A stretch of DNA of 64,000 nucleotides from Hydrogenophaga taeniospiralis CCUG 15921. Its GTDB lineage: Bacteria; Pseudomonadota; Gammaproteobacteria; Burkholderiales; Burkholderiaceae_C. Positions 1 through 8,023 of this stretch are shown here, piece by piece. The first letter of the stretch is position 1. Every line of letters begins with the position of its first letter. The notes beneath the pieces were generated by a model that saw only the letters and a list, made by a program, of their open reading frames with translations, ran no database searches and was not told the origin of the DNA. The position numbers and the translations under genes were made by a program. The stretch is taken from the NCBI RefSeq assembly GCF_001592305.1, contig NZ_BCWR01000019.1, forward strand, positions 150,924 to 214,923, given 5' to 3'.

Positions 1-1
1 G

Positions 2-199
2 GTGTGGGTGTGCTGTGCGCTGGGTTTTTCGCGCAGCGCCGCGGCGGTGGTGGCCTGGCAGTTGCTGCAGGGCACGTCCGATCTGGCCCAGGCCGAAGCC
101 CGCACCCGCCAGGCCCGGCCTCAACTGGTGCTGGGGCCGGGTTGGCTGGGGGCCTTGAAGCAACTGGTTTTGCCGGCCGCTGGTGGAGGCGGCCGGTGA
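2..199 (+). CDS. C-terminal end of PAP2/dual-specificity phosphatase (YnbD-like), partial
   Basis: This is the 3' end of a gene whose start lies before the window. The visible 65 residues contain a cysteine-phosphatase P-loop of the form C-x5-R-S (CALGFSRS, around residues 5-12 of the fragment). That motif is the active site of dual-specificity/tyrosine phosphatases; the Cys would be the nucleophile and the Arg would bind phosphate. A Cys precedes it where many DSPs have His. In E. coli YnbD and relatives this domain follows membrane PAP2 helices. The stop overlaps the next start (GTGA), so the genes are translationally coupled. The neighbours (acyltransferase and CdsA-like enzyme) support a lipid role. 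The family assignment rests on one motif plus context, because most of the protein is missing. Confidence 0.6.
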   Translation: MWVCCALGFSRSAAAVVAWQLLQGTSDLAQAEARTRQARPQLVLGPGWLGALKQLVLPAAGGGGR

Positions 200-633
200 G
201 CGCGTTACCCATCAGCGAACAGGAGCGCGCCGATGCGCTGGCGCTCTCCGCCCTGCTGCGCGCCAGCCTGCGCACCCTGGGCACCTGGTCGCAGGGCTTG
301 AGCCTGCTGGCCGTCGTGGTGGGCGTGGCCTGGCCGCCGCCGTCCCTTGCGGGGGCCGGTCTGTGGGCGCTGGTGTTGCTGTGTGGTCTGATGGAGCGGT
401 ACCTCGCGTTCCGGCTGGCACTGGACGAGCGCCTGTTTCACCAGCTGGGCCATGGCCACATGCCCAGCCTGCAAGCGCTGGACACCTCATTGGCCCGGCT
501 CAGGTTGCGCCAAAGCGTCTTGCCCGAGCGCCTGTGGAGCGACCGCCTGCGTGGTACCCGCCACCTTCTCCAGCGGCATCTGGCTCTCGTGCTTCTGCAA
601 ACCGCCGCAGCGCTGGCTTCCTTGTTTTTTTAG
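196..633 (+). CDS. Small hydrophobic membrane protein in lipid operon
   Basis: This encodes a 145-residue protein of unknown function. The GTG start at 196 is preferred because it overlaps the upstream stop (GTGA), and the same frame further upstream is high-Arg/Gly shadow sequence. Two to three hydrophobic stretches are visible, at about residues 33-70 and the extreme C-terminus. Between them is an amphipathic, Arg- and Leu-rich segment with many His and Arg. No catalytic motif is recognisable. Its position between a phosphatase and an acyltransferase makes it a candidate accessory subunit of the phospholipid pathway, but that is inference from context only. Confidence 0.6.
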   Translation: MSALPISEQERADALALSALLRASLRTLGTWSQGLSLLAVVVGVAWPPPSLAGAGLWALVLLCGLMERYLAFRLALDERLFHQLGHGHMPSLQALDTSLARLRLRQSVLPERLWSDRLRGTRHLLQRHLALVLLQTAAALASLFF

Positions 634-640
634 GTTTGTT

Positions 641-1429
641 GTGAACCCAGACCCCTCTCCTTCCACGCGCCCACAAGCCCTCCCGCCCATGGAGCCCGAG
701 GGTTCCGCGCCCCGCCGGTTGCTGGCCGCGCTGGCCCGGTTGACCATCGTCACCGGGGCGGGCCTGATCACCGGGTTGCGCTCGCTGTGGATCCGCACCG
801 GGCCCACGGCCAATCAGACCGTGTACTTCGCCAACCACACCAGCCACGGCGACTTCGTGCTGCTCTGGGCTGCCCTGCCGCCCGACCTGCGCACGCTCAC
901 CCGCCCCGTGGCGGGCGAGGACTACTGGAACACGTCGGCGCTGCGCCGCTTCATCGGCCGCGACGTGTTCAACGCCCTCATGATCCGGCGCGACGCCAGC
1001 GCTGCCGGCCCCAGCAGCGGCGACCCGCTGGCGCAGATGGGCGCCGCGCTCACCGCCGGTGACTCGCTCATCATCTTTCCCGAAGGCACGCGCAACACCG
1101 GCGAAGCGGTGCTGCTGCCGCTCAAGAGCGGCATCTACCACCTCTCCCGCTCGTTCGGCCATGTGCGCTTCGTGCCGGTGTGGATCGAAAACCTGAAACG
1201 TGTGCTGCCCAAAGGCGCTCTGCTGCCCGTGCCGCTGGCCTGCAGCGTGCGCTTTGGCGAGCCGCTGACCCTGATTCCGCAAGAAGACAAACAGCGGTTC
1301 CTGCAGCGCGCGCGCCAGGCCCTGCTGGATCTGCGACCCGAATACGACCGCGAGGCCGACCCCGCGCCCCCGGCGCCACCCTCAGAGCCATCGAGCCGCG
1401 AAACCCAGACACCCGGGAGCGGCGCATGA
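641..1429 (+). CDS. 1-acyl-sn-glycerol-3-phosphate acyltransferase (PlsC-like)
   Basis: PlsC-family acyltransferases transfer an acyl chain to lysophosphatidic acid at the inner membrane, giving phosphatidic acid. The diagnostic motifs are present: NHTSHGD (residues 65-71, the NHx4D catalytic block) and FPEGTR (residues 146-151, glycerol-phosphate binding). Length is about 262 residues from GTG at 641; ATG at 689 is an alternative start, and neither has a strong ribosome binding site. The C-terminus is a Pro/Ser-rich tail unlike the catalytic core. The stop overlaps the next start (ATGA), placing it in one operon with the CdsA-like gene that would consume its product. Whether it is the main plsC of the cell or a cluster-specific paralogue cannot be decided here. 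Confidence 0.88.
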   Translation: MNPDPSPSTRPQALPPMEPEGSAPRRLLAALARLTIVTGAGLITGLRSLWIRTGPTANQTVYFANHTSHGDFVLLWAALPPDLRTLTRPVAGEDYWNTSALRRFIGRDVFNALMIRRDASAAGPSSGDPLAQMGAALTAGDSLIIFPEGTRNTGEAVLLPLKSGIYHLSRSFGHVRFVPVWIENLKRVLPKGALLPVPLACSVRFGEPLTLIPQEDKQRFLQRARQALLDLRPEYDREADPAPPAPPSEPSSRETQTPGSGA

Positions 1430-2388
1430 ACGCAGACACCTTCTTTGCGCTCTTCACGCCCACGGGCTGGCTGTTCGTCGGCGTCACGGGCGTGCTCGTG
1501 CTCGCCTCCAGCATCGCCGCCGTGCTCAAGTGGCGCGTGGCCCACGGCGCGCCGCACGCCGTCATCGACAACCTCACCTCGCGCATCAACGCCTGGTGGA
1601 TCATGGTGGGTGCCATTGGCATCGCCTTTCTGTTCGGCAAGAACGGCGTGGTCGTGCTGTTCTTCCTGATCTCGTTCCACGCGCTGCGCGAATTCCTGAG
1701 CCTGGCCTACACCCGACGCGGCGACCACACCGCCATGGCCGCGGCCTTCTACGTGGCCCTGCCCATGCAGTATTTCCTGGTGTGGACCGAGTGGTACGGC
1801 ATGTATTCCATCTTCATCCCGGTCTACGCCTTCCTGCTGCTGCCCATCCTGGCGGCCACGGGCGGCGACACCCAGCGCTTCCTGGAGCGCGCCTCCAAGG
1901 TGCAGTGGGGCCTGATGGTCAGCGTGTTCTGCATCAGCCATGTGCCCGCCTTGCTCACGCTGCCCGTGATCGGTTTTGAAGGCAAGAACATGCTGCTCAT
2001 CGCCTTCTTGGTGATCGTGGTGCAGGGCAGCGACGTGCTGCAGTACATCTGGGGCAAGCTGCTGGGCAAACACAAGGTGGCGCCCGTGCTGTCGCCCTCC
2101 AAGACCTGGGAAGGCCTCATCGGCGGCGTGGCCAGCGCCACCCTGCTGGGCGCGGCCCTGCACGGCATCACGCCTTTTTCACCGCTGCAGGCCGCCGGCA
2201 TGGCGCTGCTGATCTGCCTCATGGGATTTTTCGGTGGCTTGGTGATGTCCGCCATCAAACGCGACCGCGGCGTGAAAGACTGGGGCAGCATGATCGAAGG
2301 CCACGGCGGCATGCTCGACCGCACCGACTCCGTGATCTTCGCCGCCCCGGTGTTTTTTCATGCGGTGCGGTACTGGTGGGTGCCTTGA
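1426..2388 (+). CDS. Phosphatidate cytidylyltransferase (CdsA family)
   Basis: This family converts phosphatidic acid and CTP to CDP-diacylglycerol in the inner membrane. The 320-residue protein is strongly hydrophobic with many membrane segments. It carries the CDS-family signature in the C-terminal third: S-P-S-K-T-W-E-G, then K-R-x4-KD-x-G, then EGHGGMLDRTDS. The last block has Glu where the usual signature has Pro before GHGG. The start at 1426 overlaps the acyltransferase stop. The usual essential cdsA sits beside uppS and dxr, which are not here, so this copy may be the YnbB-like paralogue of the cluster. The enzyme class is secure; the cell role is inferred. Confidence 0.9.
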   Translation: MNADTFFALFTPTGWLFVGVTGVLVLASSIAAVLKWRVAHGAPHAVIDNLTSRINAWWIMVGAIGIAFLFGKNGVVVLFFLISFHALREFLSLAYTRRGDHTAMAAAFYVALPMQYFLVWTEWYGMYSIFIPVYAFLLLPILAATGGDTQRFLERASKVQWGLMVSVFCISHVPALLTLPVIGFEGKNMLLIAFLVIVVQGSDVLQYIWGKLLGKHKVAPVLSPSKTWEGLIGGVASATLLGAALHGITPFSPLQAAGMALLICLMGFFGGLVMSAIKRDRGVKDWGSMIEGHGGMLDRTDSVIFAAPVFFHAVRYWWVP

Positions 2389-2471
2389 GGCGCGCCGAAG
2401 AGTGGTGTCGGTCGCATAGAAAGTCTTGAAAATCGATACCGACCGGCCGACCTGATCAATCCGGTAAGAAA

Positions 2472-2498
2472 GTGTGGCTCCAGAATCTGGAGTCACAC
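2472..2498 (+). other. Inverted repeat upstream of YiaB-like gene
   Basis: A 12-bp stem (one G-T wobble) with an AAT loop: left arm 2472-2483, right arm 2487-2498. It lies about 40 bases before the next start codon and is not followed by a T run, so it looks like an operator or mRNA leader hairpin rather than an intrinsic terminator. Function unknown. Confidence 0.45.
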
Positions 2499-2539
2499 CC
2501 ACCATCCGCGCCATGTTCAACAACCTTCCGAGGTTTCAC

Positions 2540-3040
2540 ATGGCAAGTCCCCGTTCCCCCCTCATCGTGATGCGCGACACCCGCGCCTGGCAGCTCCAGG
2601 TCTGGGTGTCGTTCGGCCTTGCGGTCTTTCTCTGTGCCACCGGGCTGGCCTATCTGCCGGGGCAGGCGCTGGACCGCGCGTTCATGGTGATGGGCTATGT
2701 GTTCTGCCTGTCCACGGTGTTCGTGTTGTCCAAGGCGGTGCGCGACACGCAGAAGGCCAGTCTCACGGGTGAGGCCGAGACGCCGATGTGGCGCGTCGTG
2801 GTCTGGGGTGGTTTTGCGGTGGCGATGGGGCTCACGCTCTGGGGCCTGCTGCGCATGCAGATCGACGAGACCTACAAGGCCTACCTGGGCGTGAGCTGGC
2901 TGTACCTGGTGACCTCGGCGTTCACGCTGGCCAAGACGCTGCGCGACCGCCACGAGGCGGACCTGGCCGAAGCCCATGTGGCGGGCCGCCAGCAGGCGCT
3001 GGCCGAACGCGCGGCCGCCACGACGCAGGTGGCGGCCTGA
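2540..3040 (+). CDS. YiaA/YiaB-family inner membrane protein
   Basis: This 166-residue membrane protein has two repeated helical-hairpin units. Each ends in a short basic turn of the form K-x-(V/L)-R-D (SKAVRD near residue 64, AKTLRD near residue 136), typical of the YiaAB two-helix domain. The family's function is unknown. ATG at 2540 was chosen because GAGG precedes it by about seven bases; an upstream in-frame GTG would add an unrelated tail and cross a hairpin. The C-terminus is a charged, Ala-rich cytoplasmic extension. A shorter paralogue lies on the other strand at 5669-6112, bracketing a set of unknown envelope genes. Confidence 0.8.
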   Translation: MASPRSPLIVMRDTRAWQLQVWVSFGLAVFLCATGLAYLPGQALDRAFMVMGYVFCLSTVFVLSKAVRDTQKASLTGEAETPMWRVVVWGGFAVAMGLTLWGLLRMQIDETYKAYLGVSWLYLVTSAFTLAKTLRDRHEADLAEAHVAGRQQALAERAAATTQVAA

Positions 3041-3097
3041 AGCGGCTTCTCTGTCCCCTCTTTCTATTGACCCAGTTTCCTTTTCAGGAGCAATGAC

Positions 3098-3556
3098 ATG
3101 ACACGTTCTTTTCTGACCCAGACTTTTCTCGCCGCCGGTCTGGCGCTGGCTTTGGCCGCCGGCCCGGCGCGGGCGCAGAGCGAGGCTTCGCTGGTGCTGT
3201 CGGCTTTGCCGGTGGCGTCGGTGGTGGGTGTGGCGGGCAGTGCCGCGGCGGGCGCGGTGGCGGTCAGCGCGCTGCCGGTGGCGCTCACGGTGAGTGGCGC
3301 GGTGCTGGTGGTGAAGACGGTGGAGGTGTCGGCACGCGGCACGGTGATCGTGCTGGAGCGGGCGTCCGACGGCGCGCGGGCCAGTGTGGAGCTGACGGGG
3401 CGCGCCGCCTCGGGCGTGGCGGCCAGTGTGGGCACGGCGGTGGCGGTAAGCGTGATCAGCACGGGTGTGCTGCTCTCGGCGGCGGGCGAGGTGCTGTGCT
3501 TCATCCCCAACGAGATAGGGCGCGCTCTTCTCCACAACGAAAGAATCACGTACTGA
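3098..3556 (+). CDS. Ala/Val-rich exported protein of unknown function
   Basis: The protein has 152 residues with a clear signal peptide (hydrophobic core at about residues 8-22, likely cleavage after ARA). The mature part is unusually rich in Ala, Val, Gly and Ser, with two long hydrophobic or beta-prone stretches around residues 30-70 and 105-130. There is a single Cys near the C-terminus and a basic tail. No known domain is recognised. A good ribosome binding site (AGGAG) lies about eight bases before the ATG. It is followed directly by a palindromic repeat and then by the DUF2145 gene in the same direction, so they may be functionally linked, which is inference. Confidence 0.65.
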   Translation: MTRSFLTQTFLAAGLALALAAGPARAQSEASLVLSALPVASVVGVAGSAAAGAVAVSALPVALTVSGAVLVVKTVEVSARGTVIVLERASDGARASVELTGRAASGVAASVGTAVAVSVISTGVLLSAAGEVLCFIPNEIGRALLHNERITY

Positions 3557-3630
3557 CCCCCGCAGCGCCTGCGGCGCTTCCCCCTTTCAGGGGGCAACAC
3601 CAGCGGCCCGGCAAAGCCGGTTCCGCGGTG
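3557..3630 (+). repeat. Stop-adjacent palindromic repeat, copy 1
   Basis: GC-rich element starting at the upstream stop codon. It contains hairpins AGCGCC-TGC-GGCGCT (about 3564-3578) and CCCCC-TTTCA-GGGGG (3580-3594), followed by the conserved block GGCCCGGCAAAGCCGG (from about 3605). The same arrangement recurs elsewhere in the window behind other genes, always in their sense direction. Confidence 0.7.
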
Positions 3631-3685
3631 TTTCCCGGTTGGGGCTTCCTCATTCGAGGCGTATCTCCTTTTTGCGAGGTATCTG

Positions 3686-4492
3686 ATGAAAACCTTTTTG
3701 AGATTGTGGGTCGTGTCCTGCGGGTCGGCACTTCTGCTGATGGCCCCCGCCGCACACGCCGGCCGCTCGTGTGAGCAGCGGCCCATGACGCCGCAGACAC
3801 TGACGCAGGGCCTGGCGCTCGCGCAGCAGACGGCGCAGGCGCTGGACGCGGAGTTCGCCCGCAGCGGCGCGCGCGTGGTGGTGCTGGGCCGCGCGGGGCA
3901 GGACCTGGGCAAGTACCAGTTGCGTTACTCGCACCTAGGCTGGGCCTACAAGACGGCCGAAGGGCCGTGGCGCGTGCTGCACAAGCTCAACCAGTGCGGC
4001 ACCGGCACCGGTTCGATCTACCGCCAGGGCCTGGGCGAGTTCTTCCTGGACGACCTCTGGCGCCACGAGGCGGTGTGGTCGGTACCCGCGCCCGCGTTGC
4101 AGGCGCCGCTGCTCGCGCTGTTGACCGACCCGGCGCGCAGTATCCGCCTGCATCAGCGCGACTACAACATGGTGGCCTACGCCTGGGGCACGCGCTACCA
4201 GCAGTCCAACCAGTGGGCGCTGGAAACCCTCGCCATGGCCGCCGAGCCGGGCCTCACCACGCGCCAGCAGGCACAGGCCTGGCTGGGCTTCAAGGGCTAC
4301 CAGCCGAGCACGCTGCGTCTGGGCGCGCTCACGCGCCTGGGCGCGAGCGCCAGCTCCGCGCACATCCGCTTCGACGACCACCCGAACGCCAAACGCTTCT
4401 CCGATCGCATCGAAACCGTGACGGTGGATTCGGTGCTGGACTGGCTGGCGCGCACCGGCCTGGGCACTGCGGCGCAGCGGATCGCGCTGTGA
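3686..4492 (+). CDS. DUF2145 family exported protein
   Basis: The protein has 268 residues with an N-terminal signal peptide (hydrophobic residues about 6-22, cleavage near AHA). The mature part carries the pattern I associate with DUF2145: an early Tyr-Ser-His-Leu-Gly segment, a following HKLNQCGTG block, and DDLWRHE. An early Ser-His pair and a later Cys suggest a possible papain-like or NlpC-like hydrolase fold, but I cannot prove a catalytic triad. GAGG lies nine bases upstream of the ATG. It precedes the coiled-coil/zinc-ribbon membrane gene with a 45-base gap, so the two may be co-transcribed. The biochemical role is unknown. Confidence 0.7.
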   Translation: MKTFLRLWVVSCGSALLLMAPAAHAGRSCEQRPMTPQTLTQGLALAQQTAQALDAEFARSGARVVVLGRAGQDLGKYQLRYSHLGWAYKTAEGPWRVLHKLNQCGTGTGSIYRQGLGEFFLDDLWRHEAVWSVPAPALQAPLLALLTDPARSIRLHQRDYNMVAYAWGTRYQQSNQWALETLAMAAEPGLTTRQQAQAWLGFKGYQPSTLRLGALTRLGASASSAHIRFDDHPNAKRFSDRIETVTVDSVLDWLARTGLGTAAQRIAL

Positions 4493-4537
4493 GCGGGTTC
4501 ACAATGGCCCCAACCAACAGCTTCTGAGGGAAACAAC

Positions 4538-5644
4538 ATGAGCAAGACCCTGCGTCTGTCCGAGAAGTGGTTCCACCGCGGCCTGTGGCTGGTGGCGTTC
4601 CTGTTTGCCTGGTTCCTGACCGGGCTGGGCAGCACCATCGTGGGCGATCTGCCGCGGGTGGAGCAGCGCCAGTCGCTGGAAGACTTCATGGACCCGCAGC
4701 GCACGCCCGCGCTCAAGGAATCCATCAAGACGGCGGAGCGCGCGGCCGAAGAAGCGCAGGCCGAGCTGGAGCAGGCGCAGCTCAAGCTGCAGACGGCACG
4801 CGCCAACAACCGTGCCGCGCGCGAAACCTTCGACAACTGGCTGGCCACGCGCCGCGTGACGCAACGCGCGGAGCAGGACGAGGAGTTGCTGCAGCGCACC
4901 CGGGAGCTGGACGGCCTGCGGCAGGCCGAGCGCACGGCGTTCTCGGCGGTGGAGCAGCAGCAACAGGCCGCGCTGGACGCGCGCCAGGCGCAGGAACGCG
5001 CCCAGGCCGAGCTGCGAGGCCTGCAGGACCAGGCCCGCGACGCGTACGTGGACGCGCAGCGCGCGCAGGAGTTGCGGGTGTTCGGCTACCGGCTGGCGCT
5101 CACGCTGCCGCTGCTGGTGCTGGCCGGTTACCTGTTCAAGAAGCACCGCAAGGGCTCGTCGTGGCCCTTCGTCTGGGGCTTCATCTTCTTCGCGCTGTTC
5201 GCGTTCTTCGTGGAGCTGGTGCCCTACCTGCCGAGCTACGGCGGCTATGTGCGCTACATCGTCGGCATCGTGCTCACGGTGATCGGTGGGCGCTACGCGA
5301 TCCAGGCGCTGCAGCGTTACCTGGAGCGGCAGAAACAGGCCGAGGCGCAGCCGGCCCAGACCCGCCAGCGTGAGATGGACTACGACCAGGCGCAGGCGCG
5401 CATGACGAAGAACATCTGCCCGGGCTGCGAGCGCACGGTGGACATGAAAGACGGCAAGACCGACTTCTGCCCGCACTGCGGCCTGTGCCTGTTCGACCAC
5501 TGCGGGCACTGCAGCACGCGCAAGAACGCGTTTGCGCGCTACTGCTTCTCGTGTGGGGCGTCGGCGAAGGAGCCGGTGGCTGAGCCGGCGAAAGCCACGG
5601 CGGGCCTGCCGCCGCAGGAACCCGAAGGCGCCGCTGCCGCCTGA
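4538..5644 (+). CDS. Membrane protein with coiled coil and C-terminal zinc ribbons
   Basis: The protein has 368 residues and an unusual architecture. An N-terminal membrane helix (about 13-32) is followed by a long Ala/Glu/Gln/Arg-rich coiled coil (about 55-175). Three hydrophobic segments follow (about 185-265). The C-terminal domain has three CxxC-type pairs starting with CPGC at residue 294, then CPHC, then CGHC and CFSC, which looks like two zinc ribbons. The tail is Pro/Ala-rich. Start ATG 4538 follows GAGGGAAAC. No enzyme motif is visible. The topology suggests a periplasmic coiled coil anchored by helices with cytosolic zinc fingers. Function unknown. Confidence 0.7.
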   Translation: MSKTLRLSEKWFHRGLWLVAFLFAWFLTGLGSTIVGDLPRVEQRQSLEDFMDPQRTPALKESIKTAERAAEEAQAELEQAQLKLQTARANNRAARETFDNWLATRRVTQRAEQDEELLQRTRELDGLRQAERTAFSAVEQQQQAALDARQAQERAQAELRGLQDQARDAYVDAQRAQELRVFGYRLALTLPLLVLAGYLFKKHRKGSSWPFVWGFIFFALFAFFVELVPYLPSYGGYVRYIVGIVLTVIGGRYAIQALQRYLERQKQAEAQPAQTRQREMDYDQAQARMTKNICPGCERTVDMKDGKTDFCPHCGLCLFDHCGHCSTRKNAFARYCFSCGASAKEPVAEPAKATAGLPPQEPEGAAAA

Positions 5645-5668
5645 CGGCAGCGCAGCGGCTGTGCCGGT

Positions 5669-6112
5669 TTATTCGGCCGCTGCGCCGTCGATCTCGGGGT
5701 GGGCGCTGCGGAACTGGGCCACGTCGCGGATGTTCTTCTGCACCGCGACCGCGCCAAACAGCGACAGCAGGAAGGCCATGGCGTAGAAGCCTTTTTCGCT
5801 GGCGGCCAGCGTCGCGTTCCACAGACCTACGGTCAGCAGCGCCACCGACAGACCCAGCGACACCCAGCACAGGCCATAGTAGATGCCGGTGACGGGGATG
5901 CCCTCGATGCGGTCACGCACCGACTTCTGCAGCGACACGGCGGAGAACAGGCCGTACATCAGCAGCGTGAAGTAGTAGCCCTTTTCGTTGAGCTGCATCT
6001 GTGCGTTCCACAAGCCCATGAGGTAGACCACGGCGCCGACCATCAGGGCCGCCCATGACGCGGCGATGAAGGCTCCGGTGGGGCGTTGGGCGGCGTAGGC
6101 GGGAGCGGGCAT
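5669..6112 (-). CDS. YiaA/YiaB-family inner membrane protein (second copy)
   Basis: This 147-residue four-helix membrane protein is built of two repeats, each with a Gly-Leu-Trp-Asn-Ala segment and a following basic turn (LQKSVRD and VQKNIRD). That is the YiaAB two-helix duplication. It resembles E. coli YiaA/YiaB, whose function is not established. It converges with the coiled-coil zinc-ribbon gene and is a paralogue of the 2540-3040 protein, from which it differs in lacking the charged C-terminal extension. A weak GGAGG lies just before the ATG. Family assignment is confident; role unknown. Confidence 0.85.
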   Translation of the reverse strand: MPAPAYAAQRPTGAFIAASWAALMVGAVVYLMGLWNAQMQLNEKGYYFTLLMYGLFSAVSLQKSVRDRIEGIPVTGIYYGLCWVSLGLSVALLTVGLWNATLAASEKGFYAMAFLLSLFGAVAVQKNIRDVAQFRSAHPEIDGAAAE

Positions 6113-6144
6113 GGGAATCCTCCAGGTTTGTTGGTGGCCGGACT

Positions 6145-7338
6145 TTACCGGAAGCCTGTAACTTTTTGTCGCTCCTCACGCACCAGCCGCCCCATGGCCC
6201 ACAGGCCCAGTGCCGGGCCGAGCGCCAGCCAGGGCAGCAGTACGCCCAGGCTCACCGCCTGCGACAGCGAGACGAACAGCAGGATGCTCACGATGGAGAT
6301 GCCGAAACCGATGCTGTTGGTGAGCGTGAGCACACTGCCCACGGCCTGCGGCGGCGCGTTGCGTGCGGTGAGGGTGGAGAACTGCGGCGAGTCGCCCGAG
6401 ACGGTGATGCCCCAGAGCAGCAGCCAGCCGTAGAACAGCGGTGCGGTGGCGTCGATCACCAAGGGCGTGGCCAGGCAACACAGGCCGCTGATCGCCAGCT
6501 GCACCGAAGCCACGCGCGCGCTGCCCCAGCGCTGCGCCACCCAGCCGCCGCCGGCGCAGCCGATGGCGCCCGCGCCCAGCACCCAGAACGCTGCCCACGA
6601 CAGATCGGCGCCCTGCAACCGGGTGGCCAGCACCAGCGGCACCATGACCCACATGGTGTAGAGCTCCCACATGTGGCCGAAGTAGCCGAGCACCGAGGCG
6701 CGCACGCGTCCATCGGTCCACACGGTGGCGAGCGCGCGCCATTGCAACGTGGTCACGCGGGCGTGCGCGTGCGGCGCGTCGTGGGTGGTGAAAAACAGCA
6801 GCAGCCCACCCGCGGCCGCGAGCGCGGCCACGCCCAGCATCAGCGTGGGCCAGGGCAGGGTGCCGCTGAGCGCGCGCAGCGCGTGGGCGCTGGCCGAGCC
6901 GAGCACCAGCGCACCGATCAGCAGGCCGAGCGCCCCACCCAGGCCGCGCGTGTACCACTGCGCCGCGATCTTCATGCCCACCGGGTAGATGCCGGCGAGA
7001 AACACACCGGTGAGAAAGCGCCAGACCAGCAGGGCCTCGTACTGCGTGACCATGGCCCAGGCGCCCACGGTGCAAGCTGCGCCCGCGAGCGCACAGAACA
7101 GGAACACACGGCGCGGCGCGAAGCGGTCGGCGATGGCGAGCAGGGCAAAGACCAGGGTGCCGACGATGAAGCCGAACTGCAGCGACGACGTGAGCGGCCC
7201 CACCGCGCTGGCCGGCCAGCCCAGCTCGCGCTGCAGGTCGGGCATGACCGCGTTGACCGCGAACCAGAGGGACGTGCCGGCGAACTGCGCGGTCACCAGC
7301 ACGGGCAGGATGTGGCGGGGCACGGCGGGCTGAGTCAT
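6145..7338 (-). CDS. MFS transporter
   Basis: The protein has 397 residues with about twelve hydrophobic segments in two halves separated by a charged, His-containing loop near residues 190-205. It fits the major facilitator superfamily (CynX/NNP-like sugar or ion symporter types). The conserved loop 2-3 region reads IADRFAPRR, equivalent to the MFS motif A. An early [12 protein letters not shown] segment and a SLWFAVNA helix are typical of this clade. The substrate cannot be inferred: no adjacent catabolic gene or regulator is present, and the 193-base gap to the next divergent gene shows no clear operator. Confidence 0.85.
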   Translation of the reverse strand: MTQPAVPRHILPVLVTAQFAGTSLWFAVNAVMPDLQRELGWPASAVGPLTSSLQFGFIVGTLVFALLAIADRFAPRRVFLFCALAGAACTVGAWAMVTQYEALLVWRFLTGVFLAGIYPVGMKIAAQWYTRGLGGALGLLIGALVLGSASAHALRALSGTLPWPTLMLGVAALAAAGGLLLFFTTHDAPHAHARVTTLQWRALATVWTDGRVRASVLGYFGHMWELYTMWVMVPLVLATRLQGADLSWAAFWVLGAGAIGCAGGGWVAQRWGSARVASVQLAISGLCCLATPLVIDATAPLFYGWLLLWGITVSGDSPQFSTLTARNAPPQAVGSVLTLTNSIGFGISIVSILLFVSLSQAVSLGVLLPWLALGPALGLWAMGRLVREERQKVTGFR

Positions 7339-7531
7339 GGCCGAACTCTAGGCGGAAAACGCGGCGGTCCACGGTCCCGATGCCGACAGTCACGCCCGTT
7401 CCCGGGTTCAAAGTACCCTTTGGATCGACTCAGGGTTCTACAAAACGGTTCTTTGCCCGAGGATCGATGTTTTTTTGACGACGCCAGCGAGGATCGCGGC
7501 ACAAGCATGTGCTTGGGCCTTGAGGATCCCT

Positions 7532-7999
7532 ATGGATGTCTTTTCCGCTGTTCGTTCGACCCGTCGCGGGGTTGCTGTGCTGGGGTTGGCCGCCACGGTC
7601 GCCACATTGGCGGGTTGTTATGTCGTGCCGATCGACCCGCGCACCGGGCAGGCGGTGCCGCCGCCTCATGCCGTGGTGGTTGCCGCGCCCGCGCTGCCGC
7701 TGACCTTTCCTGCCCGCCTCTACCCGGCCAACGATCTGGCCAGCGCTTACGGCGTCATCAACGCCACGGTGACGAACGATCTGCACGGGCGCGGTAGCTT
7801 CAACACCTCCATCAACGGTGAAACGTTCACAGGCGAGGCCACGCGCAAGGCCGGCTCGTCACGCGATGGCGTGGCCAACGGCGCGGGCAACCGGGGCAGC
7901 TACCTGAGTTGCCAGTACACGATGAACTCGGCCACGTTGGGCTCGGGGACCTGCCGTCTGAACACCGGTGCAGTGTTCACGATGCACGTGGGGAACTGA
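7532..7999 (+). CDS. Putative lipoprotein, unknown
   Basis: The protein has 155 residues with a lipoprotein signal peptide: a basic N-terminus, a hydrophobic core and lipobox LAGC (Cys about residue 29). ATG 7532 is chosen because GAGG lies six bases upstream and the lipobox then falls at a normal distance; a longer frame from 7475 would misplace the signal. The mature part has a Pro/Val-rich linker and then a compact domain with GSFNTSINGETF and a Cys pair (LSCQYTM, GTCRLN) that could form a disulfide. It resembles small outer-membrane lipoproteins of unknown role. The region 7339-7531 upstream holds no other gene that I can see. Confidence 0.7.
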   Translation: MDVFSAVRSTRRGVAVLGLAATVATLAGCYVVPIDPRTGQAVPPPHAVVVAAPALPLTFPARLYPANDLASAYGVINATVTNDLHGRGSFNTSINGETFTGEATRKAGSSRDGVANGAGNRGSYLSCQYTMNSATLGSGTCRLNTGAVFTMHVGN

Positions 8000-8023
8000 C
8001 GCCGTCGAGAGTCTGCCTTCCGA

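Noticed and set aside
7339..7531. Small gene between the MFS transporter and the lipoprotein
   Set aside because: No frame with a ribosome binding site and plausible composition; the sequence seems to be promoter/leader only.
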